DNA from: Eubacterium limosum
GTDB lineage: Bacteria > Bacillota > Clostridia > Eubacteriales > Eubacteriaceae
DNA length: 64,000 nucleotides
Assembly: GCF_000807675.2 (NCBI RefSeq)
Contig: NZ_CP019962.1
Coordinates: forward strand, 1,426,001 to 1,490,000
Reading direction: 5' to 3'
Below are positions 25,726-33,791 of this stretch, piece after piece. The position numbers and the translations under genes were made by a program. The notes under the pieces were generated by a model, which was not told the DNA's origin, searched no databases, and was given only the letters and a program-made list of their open reading frames with translations. Numbering within the stretch: the stretch's first letter is position 1; every line of letters begins with the position of its first letter.

Positions 25726-26742
25726 ATGAAAAGCTTGAAGAAACGGTTTTTAGGGATTGCCCTGTCCGCAGTGCTGGCGGCAGGCGTGCTGGCAGGGTGC
25801 AGCAGCGCAGGGGGAAATGACAGCGCCAGCCAGAGCGCCGGCACAGACGGCCATTATCCGGTCACCATCACCACCTACGATTACGACAAGCAGCCTGTGG
25901 AGATGACCTTTGAAAAGGCGCCGGAAAAGGTGCTGGCCGTATACCAGAATTCCATCGAGACCCTGCTGGCCCTGGGCCTGGAGGACAAAATTGTGGCTGC
26001 CAGCGGTCTGGATCACGAGGTGAAGCCAGCCTACAAGGACGCTTTTGCCAAGGTCAACTATCTGTCCGAATTTAAACCCAGCAAGGAAGCCGCCACCGCT
26101 CTGGAGCCGGATATGATCCTGAGCTGGACCTCCCTGTTCTCGGACAAGAACCTGGGCAGTATGAAGGAGTGGCAGAGCCAGGGCGTGAACAGCTACAACA
26201 TGCTCAACAGCGGCGCAGTGTCCCCGAAAACACTGGACAACGAGTACCAGGATTTTGAGAACCTGGGCAAAATCTTTGACGTGGAGGATAAGGCCGGGGA
26301 ACTGGTGAACGAGATCAAGGACGCTGTGAAACAGACAGAGACCTATGCCCAGAAGGAAAACAAGAGCCCCAAAGTACTGGTGATGGAGGACCAGAGCGGG
26401 CAGATTGTCAACTATGGGGCAACCACCCTGGCAGGCGACATGGTCACCAAGCTTAAGGGCACACTGGCCAGTCCGGACGCGTCCAAGCTGGGCGAGGAGG
26501 ACGTGGTCGCTGCCAATCCGGAAGTCATTTTCGCAGTCTATATGGACCGTGACGACCAGGACATGGCCACCCAGACAAAGGACGCCATCATGAACAACGC
26601 GGCCTTTGCCGACATCGACGCGGTTAAAAACGGCCGGGTGATCCCCATCGAGCTGGGGCAGATGTACTGCAGCGGTGTGCGGACCATCGACGGCATTCAC
26701 ACCATCGCGAATGGGATGTACCCGGATTTAAACCTGAACTAG
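25726..26742 (+). CDS. btuF: Cobalamin/corrinoid-binding lipoprotein (BtuF type)
   Basis: A 338-residue lipoprotein with lipobox LAGC near residue 24 and a class III (BtuF/FhuD/TroA-like) binding fold: KVLAVYQNSIETLLALGLEDKI at the start of the first lobe, a long connecting helix, and GRVIPIELGQMYCSGVRTIDG near the end. The family carries vitamin B12, siderophores or haem, but the upstream cobalamin riboswitch makes corrinoid the likely ligand. First gene of a three-gene operon; permease starts 15 bases downstream. Confidence 0.85.
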   Translation: MKSLKKRFLGIALSAVLAAGVLAGCSSAGGNDSASQSAGTDGHYPVTITTYDYDKQPVEMTFEKAPEKVLAVYQNSIETLLALGLEDKIVAASGLDHEVKPAYKDAFAKVNYLSEFKPSKEAATALEPDMILSWTSLFSDKNLGSMKEWQSQGVNSYNMLNSGAVSPKTLDNEYQDFENLGKIFDVEDKAGELVNEIKDAVKQTETYAQKENKSPKVLVMEDQSGQIVNYGATTLAGDMVTKLKGTLASPDASKLGEEDVVAANPEVIFAVYMDRDDQDMATQTKDAIMNNAAFADIDAVKNGRVIPIELGQMYCSGVRTIDGIHTIANGMYPDLNLN

Positions 26743-26757
26743 GGAGCGGGCTTTTTT

Positions 26758-27843
26758 ATGAAACAAAGCGCACTGATCAAAGATAAAGGGCGGCTCCAGA
26801 GCCAGCCCTTTTATGTGTTTGTATGCCTGGTCATGCTGGGGCTACTGATCCTCTCAGCCCTGGCGGCGGTCACCATCGGCTCCATGGACCTGTCCATCCG
26901 GGATGTGTACAGCGTCATTGGCTACGAGCTCTTCCACCTGGACAGTCTGAGTGCCTACGCCAGGGGCGCGGCCCACAACGTGGTGTGGCTGATCCGCTTC
27001 CCGAGGGTGGTCATGGGGCTGGCTGTGGGCATGGGCCTGTCCATCTGCGGCGTGGTCATGCAGGCCATTGTCAAGAACCCGCTGGCAGAGCCCTATGTGC
27101 TGGGCATCTCCTCCGGGGCGTCACTGGGGGCGACCACAGCCCTGTTCTTCGGGCTGGGCGCTGTGCTCGGCGGCAGCGGTGTGGGCGTGTGCGCCTTCAT
27201 CGGGGCCTTTCTGATCTCCATGCTGGTGGTGGCAGTGGCCAACATCGGCGGGCCGGCCAACTCCGTCAAACTCATCCTCTCCGGCATGGCCCTGGGCGCC
27301 CTGTGCCTGGCCTTCTCCAATTTTATGGTCTTTATGGCCAACGACCCCAACACCACTCAGCAGATCACCTTCTGGATGCTCGGCAGCCTGTCCGGGGCCA
27401 AGTGGGGCCCCACACTGGTCATCTTTGCCGTGGTGGCTGCCAGTACGCTCTTTTTCTGGAGCCAGCACCGCCCCATGAATCTCATGCTCCTGGGCGACGA
27501 TGTGTCCATCACCCTGGGCACCAACCTGAACACCTACCGCCATGTGTACCTGGTCCTGACCTCGCTCATCATCGGCCTGTGCGTGTACGCCTCTGGGACC
27601 ATTGGGTTCATCGGGCTGGTGGTGCCCCACGCGGTGCGCATGGTCTTTGGCACCGACCACCGCAAGCTGGTGCCCCTGAGCGCCCTGACCGGCGGCATTT
27701 TCCTGATCTGGGCCGACGTGCTGGCCCGCACCCTGCTGCCCGAGACCGAGGTGCCCATCGGGATTCTCGTGTCCATGGTGGGCGCGCCAGTGTTTATTTA
27801 TATGATGATGCGTAAGAGCTACGGCTTTGGAGGTGGCGAATAA
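26758..27843 (+). CDS. btuC: FecCD-family permease of the cobalamin importer
   Basis: A 361-residue type II ABC permease with about ten helices. Typical FecCD segments are RFPRVVMGLAVGMGLSICG, NPLAEPYVLGISSGASLGA and GTIGFIGLVVPHAVRM near the C terminus, the ATPase-coupling region. It pairs with the preceding BtuF-like lipoprotein and the ATPase whose start overlaps its stop by one base. A long alternative plus-strand frame inside it is only a shadow of high-GC codon use. Confidence 0.88.
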   Translation: MKQSALIKDKGRLQSQPFYVFVCLVMLGLLILSALAAVTIGSMDLSIRDVYSVIGYELFHLDSLSAYARGAAHNVVWLIRFPRVVMGLAVGMGLSICGVVMQAIVKNPLAEPYVLGISSGASLGATTALFFGLGAVLGGSGVGVCAFIGAFLISMLVVAVANIGGPANSVKLILSGMALGALCLAFSNFMVFMANDPNTTQQITFWMLGSLSGAKWGPTLVIFAVVAASTLFFWSQHRPMNLMLLGDDVSITLGTNLNTYRHVYLVLTSLIIGLCVYASGTIGFIGLVVPHAVRMVFGTDHRKLVPLSALTGGIFLIWADVLARTLLPETEVPIGILVSMVGAPVFIYMMMRKSYGFGGGE

Positions 27844-28610
27844 TGGAAATCAGATCCCAGGATATTACCCAGACACTGGGCGGCTGTGAGATTTTAAAGG
27901 GCGTGAGCATTGACGTCCAGAGCAAAAAATTCATTGGGATCATCGGTCCCAACGGCAGCGGAAAGAGCACCTTTTTGAAGTGCCTGTACCGGACAGCCAG
28001 GCCCACCGGCGGCGTCATTTATTTTGACGGCGAGGCAGTGGACAGCCTCAGCTATAAGGAATCGGCCAGAAAAGTGGCTGTGGTGGCCCAGCACAATTAC
28101 TATAACTTTGATTTTACTGTGGAGCAGGTGGTGCTCATGGGCCGGACTCCGCACAAAAAGCTCATGGAGCGCAACTATGCCGAGGACTATGCCCTGGCCC
28201 AGAAAGCCCTGGAAACAGTAGGCATGGAGGCCATGAAAGACCGGAACTTCTCCACCCTGTCCGGCGGCGAGCAGCAGCGCGTGATCCTCGCCCGCGCCCT
28301 GACCCAGGACACCCAGTGCCTGATTCTGGATGAGCCCACCAACCATCTGGACATTAAGTACCAGCTCCAGCTCATGAGCATTGTGAAAAAACTGAACATC
28401 ACCGTCGTGTCCGCTATCCATGACCTCAACATCGCGGCCATGTACTGTGACGAGATCTATGTCATGAAAGACGGCCGCATCATCAGGAGCGGGCCGCCGG
28501 AGTCGGTGCTGACACCGGCGTTTATCCGGGAGGTCTACGAGATTCAGGCCGAGGTGATAAAGGACGCGAAAAGCGGCTTCCTGCACGTGCTGTATCAGCC
28601 GGAATTTTAA
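27843..28610 (+). CDS. btuD: ATPase of the cobalamin importer
   Basis: A 255-residue ABC ATPase of the FepC/BtuD class: Walker A GPNGSGKSTF near residue 38, Q-loop VAQHNYY, signature LSGGEQQRVILARAL, Walker B LILDEPTNHLD and the switch histidine in SAIHDLN. Start overlaps the permease stop (TAATG). The operon ends at a convergent palindromic repeat shared with the MATE gene. Confidence 0.9.
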   Translation: MEIRSQDITQTLGGCEILKGVSIDVQSKKFIGIIGPNGSGKSTFLKCLYRTARPTGGVIYFDGEAVDSLSYKESARKVAVVAQHNYYNFDFTVEQVVLMGRTPHKKLMERNYAEDYALAQKALETVGMEAMKDRNFSTLSGGEQQRVILARALTQDTQCLILDEPTNHLDIKYQLQLMSIVKKLNITVVSAIHDLNIAAMYCDEIYVMKDGRIIRSGPPESVLTPAFIREVYEIQAEVIKDAKSGFLHVLYQPEF

Positions 28611-28630
28611 AACCATTCTGTAAAAAAGAT

Positions 28631-28679
28631 GCTCAAAAGACTCAAAACAGCCGTCGTGGTGGTTTTGAGTCTTTTGAGC
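28631..28679. repeat. Palindromic repeat family H, copy 5 (type A), convergent terminator
   Basis: GCTCAAAAGACTCAAAA and TTTTGAGTCTTTTGAGC with a C-rich variable centre (CAGCCGTCGTGGTG). It lies between the btuD-like gene and the minus-strand MATE gene. Confidence 0.85.
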
Positions 28680-28701
28680 TTAAGGGCGCTGGTATGTTTT
28701 T

Positions 28702-30045
28702 TTATGCAGGTTTAAGCGCGGGTTCCCGCTTCCATAAAAACAGGGTGACCGCTGTGGCGCAGAGGTCCGCGGCCAGCTGGGCAAAAATCAGGCCTGTAAG
28801 ACCCCACCGGCCTGTAAAAATAAACAGGAAGGGAATAAAGAAAATCCCCTGGCGGCAGACGCTTAAAATACCGCCCTGCTTCGCCTTGCCGGTGGCCAGA
28901 AAGTAGTTGCCGATGACAATCTGGAGCCCCAGAGTCATAAAGGCCACCCCATCCACCGACAGGGCGGTCCGGCCAATGGCCAGCACCTCAGCGGATTCCT
29001 GGTTGAACAGGTGGATCAGCGGCCCGGAAAAGACCAGGCACCCCAGGCCAAAGAGGATGTTGACCGCAGTGCTCCACAGTACGGCGGTGCGTGTGGCAGC
29101 GTTCACCCGGTCCCTTTGTCCTGCGCCAAAGCTGTAGCCCACCAGGGGCGAGTAGCCCTTTAAAAAGCCGTAGAGAGCGCTCACCTCCAGGGACATGAGC
29201 CGGTTGACAATGCCCATGGCCGCGATGGCCGCCTCGCCGAAGGGACGGGCTGCCACGTTGGTCAGGCCCACAGCCCCGCCGGACAAAAACTGAAAAAAGC
29301 AGACCGGCAGCCCGATCTTGACAATCTGGGCGTAAAGGGCCCGGGAGGGTTTGAAAAAGCGGGGCGACAGCGTCAGAAGGCTTCCTCCCCGGCGCAGACA
29401 GAACAGGTAAATCACCGAGGAGAGCATCTGAGAGATCAGGGTGGCTGCTGCCGCGCCCGCGACGCCCATGCCAGCGCCAAAGATCAGGACAGGGTCCAGC
29501 ACCAGGTTGGTAAAGCCACCGGCCAGCATGGCCGCAGTGCTCATGGAGGCGGCCCCCTCGGCCACCAGAAGGTTATTGAGGATCATATTAAAAACATTAA
29601 AAACAATCCCGATAATATAGAGGATACCATAGGCGCGGGCATAGGGCAGGATGGAATCAGTGGCGCCCAGGGCGCCCATGAGCGGGTCAAAAAACAGGAG
29701 CATGGCGCCAGCCAGCAGGGCAATGACCGCCACCCCGGTGAGGATGGCCGTACTGCTGCAGGCCGCTACGGCCCTGTAATCTTTTTGTCCCAGGAGGCGC
29801 GAAATGTAGGAGCCTGCGCCCGACCCGAACAGCAGGCCGATACCCGTGCCCACCATGGTCAGGGGATAGAGGATGGAAACCGCCGCAGTCTCCAGAGTGC
29901 CCAGCCGCCCGATAAAAAGGGCGTCCACAAGGTTATAAAGCGCGGATACCAGCATGCCCGCCATGGTAGGGATACCCAGCCTCAGCAGGGCTTTTTTTAC
30001 ATCTTCTGTTTCCAGAAGGGCCAGTCTTTTTGAATTTTCATTCAT
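28702..30045 (-). CDS. MATE-family efflux transporter
   Basis: A 447-residue protein with twelve predicted helices in two six-helix halves. The first half opens KKALLRLGIPTMAGMLVSALYNLVDALF, a typical MatE start, and a matching segment recurs in the second half. MATE proteins exchange drugs or metabolites for Na+ or H+. It follows a MarR gene on the same strand about 110 bases downstream, with an operator-like palindrome between them. Confidence 0.9.
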   Translation of the reverse strand: MNENSKRLALLETEDVKKALLRLGIPTMAGMLVSALYNLVDALFIGRLGTLETAAVSILYPLTMVGTGIGLLFGSGAGSYISRLLGQKDYRAVAACSSTAILTGVAVIALLAGAMLLFFDPLMGALGATDSILPYARAYGILYIIGIVFNVFNMILNNLLVAEGAASMSTAAMLAGGFTNLVLDPVLIFGAGMGVAGAAAATLISQMLSSVIYLFCLRRGGSLLTLSPRFFKPSRALYAQIVKIGLPVCFFQFLSGGAVGLTNVAARPFGEAAIAAMGIVNRLMSLEVSALYGFLKGYSPLVGYSFGAGQRDRVNAATRTAVLWSTAVNILFGLGCLVFSGPLIHLFNQESAEVLAIGRTALSVDGVAFMTLGLQIVIGNYFLATGKAKQGGILSVCRQGIFFIPFLFIFTGRWGLTGLIFAQLAADLCATAVTLFLWKREPALKPA

Positions 30046-30095
30046 GGGTGATTTTTCCTTCTTTCTGTTTAGGAGTTAAATATTTTAGGTGCTAT

Positions 30096-30107
30096 AAAGT
30101 ATAGATA
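30096..30107. promoter_or_regulatory. Operator-like palindrome before the MATE gene
   Basis: AGTAT-AG-ATACT lies in the 110-base gap between marR and the MATE gene and resembles the palindrome upstream of marR at 30642-30656. A second binding site of the same regulator is likely. Confidence 0.45.
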
Positions 30108-30154
30108 CTAAACAATAAGGGTAAAAAAAGAATCAGGGCGCCGCAGGGCGCGGC

Positions 30155-30607
30155 TCATTCCTTCAGCTTTTCGTCGATGGACGCCTCAAAGGCCGTCAGG
30201 TAAGCTACCATGCTGGTGTAAAGCGCGTCGGGCATTTCCTCCAGCAGCTTCTGGGCAGTGTCATTGCCCTCCTGGTGGTACGCCTGGTGCGTCTGGTAGT
30301 TGATCTGTCCGTCCTCAGTCAGGGAGAGGACCACCTCGGTGTCTGAATCCGGGGAAACCTTTTTTTCCACAGTGCCCTTGTCCACCAGCCGGTAAATCAT
30401 CTGGGAGGCAGCCCCCTTGGTGACGCCCAGAACCTGGGCCAGGGTGGTGATGTTAATGCCCGGATGGTCGCCCACCGCGGCGATGGTGTGTATTTCAGCC
30501 TTGGTCAGCGGGATATCGGTACCGTAGGTTCTTTTTTTATTGTCCCACTGGTTATATTTGTGGATGATCCGGCCGATGAGCTCAATGATCTGGGAATGGT
30601 CTTTCAT
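30155..30607 (-). CDS. MarR-family regulator
   Basis: A 150-residue winged-helix repressor: HTH helices in ITTLAQVLGVTKGAASQMIYRLVDKGTVEKK, then the wing (SPDSDTEVVLSLTEDG) and a C-terminal dimerisation helix. Its position upstream of a MATE exporter on the same strand, with similar palindromes before both genes, implies control of the exporter in response to a drug or phenolic ligand. Confidence 0.88.
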   Translation of the reverse strand: MKDHSQIIELIGRIIHKYNQWDNKKRTYGTDIPLTKAEIHTIAAVGDHPGINITTLAQVLGVTKGAASQMIYRLVDKGTVEKKVSPDSDTEVVLSLTEDGQINYQTHQAYHQEGNDTAQKLLEEMPDALYTSMVAYLTAFEASIDEKLKE

Positions 30608-30641
30608 GTATATGCCGTCCTTACTGTTTTGTTTGCATACT

Positions 30642-30656
30642 GTATAGCAGCTATAC
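30642..30656. promoter_or_regulatory. MarR operator
   Basis: Perfect palindrome GTATAGC-A-GCTATAC, 35 bases upstream of the marR start and overlapping AT-rich promoter-like sequence. This is the expected size and placement for autoregulation. Confidence 0.65.
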
Positions 30657-30746
30657 TAAATATAAGCCTTTCCTGGGCTTTTGTCAACCGCAGTGTAAAA
30701 AATTAAGACTTTTACATAAAAAAAATAAAATATTATTTAAACATGT

Positions 30747-30795
30747 GCTCAAAAGACTCAAAAGCATAAAAATGGCTGTTTTGAGCCTTTTGAGC
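30747..30795. repeat. Palindromic repeat family H, copy 6 (A/B hybrid), in a divergent promoter region
   Basis: Left arm is type A (GCTCAAAAGACTCAAAA) and right arm is type B (TTTTGAGCCTTTTGAGC), so one stem position is mismatched. It lies between divergently transcribed marR and primase-like genes, where a terminator is not expected. Confidence 0.8.
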
Positions 30796-30869
30796 AGGTT
30801 TCTCTGAGGTGTAATAAAAAAATAGTCTGATAACAAAAGATTATCCATCAGTTAAACTTTTAACAATTG

Positions 30870-30898
30870 TTGACTTAAACAGCAGTTCATTATATAAT
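30870..30898 (+). promoter_or_regulatory. Promoter of the primase-like module
   Basis: TTGACT at 30870-30875 and TATAAT at 30893-30898 are separated by 17 bases, 50 bases before the first start codon. Confidence 0.7.
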
Positions 30899-30947
30899 GC
30901 AAACCATATCACGACGACGGTCGGATATAAAACTATTTTGAAGGGGT

Positions 30948-31664
30948 GTGTTGATAAAAAACTATCGATCAATCTTTGACGTGGTCAAGGAAGAAACCAA
31001 TATTGTGACGGCTGCCCGCTTTTACGGGATGGCAGTTGACCGGCATGGGAGGGCGCTGTGTCCATTTCACAGCGACCATCATCCCAGTCTGTCTTTTAAA
31101 GACAACCGGTTTACCTGCTTTGCCTGTGGGGCCAGAGGGAGCGTCATTGATTTGGTTATGCAGATTTTCCATATTTCTCCATTAGAAGCGGCAGTTAAAC
31201 TTCAGGAAGATTTCAATCTAAAGGTGGAGGTCAGAGGTCAAAGCCATAAGGCCAACGACGTTGCGGCGAAAGGAGAGGCGGATACAAGAAGCGTGAAGCA
31301 GGAAACGAACGGGACGAAAAGCGCACAGCGCAGAGCGAAACCAACGAACAGCCTGTACAGCCCTTCGCGTATGACGGCTCCGACGGACAGCACGGAGGCG
31401 GTACTGGCAGCGGCGCTCCGGGACCGGCTGACAGATATGGAAGCATACTATAGCAGACTACACCGTGAACTATGCGAAAATACTGAGAAATATAAGCCTT
31501 GCAATTCACTGGAAACCGTCCAAGACAAGTATGTCGAGGCCATGTTTCAATTACCCGTGGTATCCTACTATTTGGATATCCTGGACAGCGGGACGCCATC
31601 CGAGAGGGTGGAGCTTTACCGCGCGTATAAAAGAAAGGAACTTATACAGTATGAAAAACGATAG
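30948..31664 (+). CDS. CHC2 zinc-finger (DnaG N-terminal-like) protein
   Basis: A 238-residue protein whose first 90 residues form a CHC2 zinc finger as in DnaG primase: CPFHSDHHPSLSF and FTCFACGARGSVIDLVM give the CxxH...CxxC ligands. The rest (about 100-238) is basic, low in similarity and ends in a helical segment; there is no TOPRIM domain, so it is not a full primase. Start is GTG at 30948 (TTG at 30951 is also possible) behind AAGGGG. It overlaps the next gene by 14 bases. Such proteins occur in replication modules of plasmids, ICEs and phages. Confidence 0.8.
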   Translation: MLIKNYRSIFDVVKEETNIVTAARFYGMAVDRHGRALCPFHSDHHPSLSFKDNRFTCFACGARGSVIDLVMQIFHISPLEAAVKLQEDFNLKVEVRGQSHKANDVAAKGEADTRSVKQETNGTKSAQRRAKPTNSLYSPSRMTAPTDSTEAVLAAALRDRLTDMEAYYSRLHRELCENTEKYKPCNSLETVQDKYVEAMFQLPVVSYYLDILDSGTPSERVELYRAYKRKELIQYEKR

Positions 31665-33096
31665 AACACAGCGACATAATACAGATGACATTGAGGCCAT
31701 GAAAGGCCTTTTAACCGAAGAAGAACGAAAAGATCTGATCATTGAAGAGACCAAGAAAAACATTGAATTCAAGCCCATCATCTCGTTTGATGACAGCGCA
31801 GGCAGCACCGTGCCGGCATTTCCAGTGGAGAGCCTGCCCGGTGCAGTACAGGACTTTGTCCTGGCGGCCGCTGCCAGCATCGGGGTGCCGGTTGCCATGA
31901 CCGGCAGCGCGGCCCTGGGCGTCCTTGCAGCCGCGGTGCAGAAGAAGGCCAAGGTGAAAGCCAAGGGAGACTGGACAGAGTCCCTGTGCCTTTACATCCT
32001 GCTGATTGCCCGCTCATCGGAGCGGAAGTCCCCGATTATGCGTAAAATGACCAAACCCATCGAGCTTTATGAGGAGATGGTCAATGCCAAGATGGCCGAA
32101 GACATTGAGGAATACGATAATCAGGAGAAGTTTTTTAAGAAGAAGATCAAGTATCTGGAAGGAAAAGCCGCCCGGGGCGTCATTGACTACACCGATGCCC
32201 AGAAGGCCAGAGAAGAGCTGGCAGCACTTGAGCCAACGCGCCCCCTGCGCCTGACAGCAGGCGATGTGACCCCCGAGGTGCTGGTCAACCTTTTGGAAGA
32301 GAATAACGAGCGCATGGCGATTTTTGCGGCAGAGGGGGGCCTTTTCGGCACCATGAGCGGCCGCTACAGCGGCGCGGTCAACATCGACGTGTTCCTCAAC
32401 GCCTATTCACAGGACAAGATGACCGTTGACCGGGTTGGCCGCCGGACCCGCATCCTCAGAGACGCCCACCTCACCATGGTGATGGCCGTACAGCCCCATG
32501 TGGTGTGTGAATTTGAGGCCAAAAAAGAATTTCAGGAGCTGGGCCTGACAGGCCGGTTCCTGTACGCCATGCCCGACAGCCTTGTCGGCACCAGAAACAG
32601 CCGGGAGGCACCCGACGTCCCGCCAGAGGTGGAAGCAGCCTACTGCGAGCTCGTCACCGAGCTTCTGGCCATGGACGCCGGGATTAAAGGCGGCGTGATG
32701 CTTGAGATGACCGAGGAAGCCAGAGACCTGTTCTTTGACTTCGACTATGACACCGAGAGCCGCCTGACAGAAGACTACGAATGTATTGAGCCCTTTGCTG
32801 GAAAGGTCAGTGGCACCGTCCTGCGGATGGCGGGCATTCTTCACTACGCGGCCCACGGCCCCCGGGCGTCTGAGATCAGCATCAGCCGTTCGACCGTGGC
32901 CAAAGCCATTGACCTGGCAGAATATTATCTGGCAGAAAAGCTGCGGATCTTTAACATGACAAGCAGCGACGCCGAAACCCAGGCCGCGGCCTACGTCCTT
33001 AAACGGATCCTGACCGCGGGCAAAGACAGCCTGACCAAACGGGAGATCGCTCAGCGCTGTAAGGGGAAGGGCATGCACGCAGACGATGTGGAATAG
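31651..33096 (+). CDS. DUF3987-type helicase/primase-associated protein, interrupted by in-frame UAG
   Basis: A 481-residue product up to a TAG at 33094-33096. It resembles DUF3987/YfjI-like proteins of mobile replication modules: FVLAAAASIGVPVAMTGSAALGV near the N terminus, RSSERKSPIMRKM, and EGGLFGTMSGRYSG in the ATPase-like core. The C terminus enters a winged-helix segment (LTKREIAQRCKGKGMHADDVE) that is cut off by the amber codon. The same frame then stays open for 69 more codons (33097-33303) ending in TAA at 33304-33306, and reads HHYLVPV...GRRS...YFIHPELL, the expected rest of that domain. The start at 31651 overlaps the CHC2 gene. Confidence 0.8.
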   Translation: MKNDRTQRHNTDDIEAMKGLLTEEERKDLIIEETKKNIEFKPIISFDDSAGSTVPAFPVESLPGAVQDFVLAAAASIGVPVAMTGSAALGVLAAAVQKKAKVKAKGDWTESLCLYILLIARSSERKSPIMRKMTKPIELYEEMVNAKMAEDIEEYDNQEKFFKKKIKYLEGKAARGVIDYTDAQKAREELAALEPTRPLRLTAGDVTPEVLVNLLEENNERMAIFAAEGGLFGTMSGRYSGAVNIDVFLNAYSQDKMTVDRVGRRTRILRDAHLTMVMAVQPHVVCEFEAKKEFQELGLTGRFLYAMPDSLVGTRNSREAPDVPPEVEAAYCELVTELLAMDAGIKGGVMLEMTEEARDLFFDFDYDTESRLTEDYECIEPFAGKVSGTVLRMAGILHYAAHGPRASEISISRSTVAKAIDLAEYYLAEKLRIFNMTSSDAETQAAAYVLKRILTAGKDSLTKREIAQRCKGKGMHADDVE

Positions 33097-33306
33097 CCAC
33101 TGGCGCTGCTGGCAGCCCACCACTATCTGGTGCCCGTACCGGCTGAATATGCCGGAACCGGACGCCGGAGCATCCGTTATTTTATCCACCCCGAACTCCT
33201 CAAAACAGAAGCCGCCGGGGAAGAGGACCACAATGCCCTCGTGCCTGTGATCACACCGGCAGAACCGGGGGGCTTTATACAGGAGGAAAGGGCGGTGACG
33301 GTTTAA
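33097..33306 (+). pseudogene. Downstream in-frame continuation of the DUF3987 gene after the amber codon
   Basis: 69 sense codons in the same frame follow TAG and end at TAA, whose last base is the A of the next gene's ATG (TAATG). The next gene's ribosome-binding site (AGGAGGAAAGG) is inside it. The order and coupling indicate that the original gene ended here. It is either a C-terminal piece lost by a nonsense mutation (CAG to TAG is the simplest) or is reached by UAG readthrough. Confidence 0.65.
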
Positions 33307-33662
33307 TGAACAATGTCGATACGCTGGCCGTTTATGATATCCAACAGGGCGGCAGGCCCCCGGCCAATACGGCAGAGGCAGCCTGCTCGCCGCAAAAATA
33401 TCAAATTCAAAGCACGGTTAAAAACATTCTCGAGGACATAAACGCCAGCAAAGCGCTGGAAGCTGAACAGATTCAAAGAGCAGAAACCCTCAGGGAAGTC
33501 GACGGGGAACTGAAATCCGTCGCGATTGAAATGCTCGAAAACAGAGTGTCTCCCGACAAAATTATCCTGAAACTCAGCAATATCATCATGCACCTGAGTG
33601 ATGACAAAGCATTTTATAAGAAGGTTCAGGCATTGGTGCATAAAAATTACAGCGATCGTTAA
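33306..33662 (+). CDS. Small helical protein of the primase-like module
   Basis: A 118-residue protein with no recognised family. The first 35 residues are polar and probably disordered; the remainder is predicted helical (SKALEAEQIQRAETLREVD and KIILKLSNIIMHLSDDKAFY). Start ATG overlaps the TAA of the extended DUF3987 frame and has AGGAGG 18-24 bases upstream. Its position as third gene of a CHC2-DUF3987 operon suggests an accessory role in replication of a former mobile element. No function can be stated. Confidence 0.6.
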   Translation: MNNVDTLAVYDIQQGGRPPANTAEAACSPQKYQIQSTVKNILEDINASKALEAEQIQRAETLREVDGELKSVAIEMLENRVSPDKIILKLSNIIMHLSDDKAFYKKVQALVHKNYSDR

Positions 33663-33722
33663 TATATAAAAACAGGCATCCGAAAGGGTGCCTGTTTTGA
33701 AATTTAATATAGAGAATACAGT

Positions 33723-33770
33723 CTCAAAAGGCTCAAAACCAGAATCATATACGGTTTTGAGCCTTTTGAG
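33723..33770. repeat. Palindromic repeat family H, copy 7 (type B), convergent terminator
   Basis: CTCAAAAGGCTCAAAA and TTTTGAGCCTTTTGAG with centre CC-AGAATCATATAC-GG. It closes the primase-like module and is convergent with the GH3 gene. With copy 6 it brackets the module. Confidence 0.85.
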
Positions 33771-33791
33771 CGGGTGTTTCTAAAAACAGAT

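Noticed and set aside
26823-27815. 330-codon overlapping frame inside the btuC-like gene
   Set aside because: Same strand, shifted frame, rich in Arg/Gly/His with no membrane pattern; btuC has clear FecCD signatures.
31651-33306. Firm claim of pyrrolysine in the DUF3987 protein
   Set aside because: No pyl genes or Pyl-type methyltransferases are in the window and TAG ends other genes here; kept only as one hypothesis.
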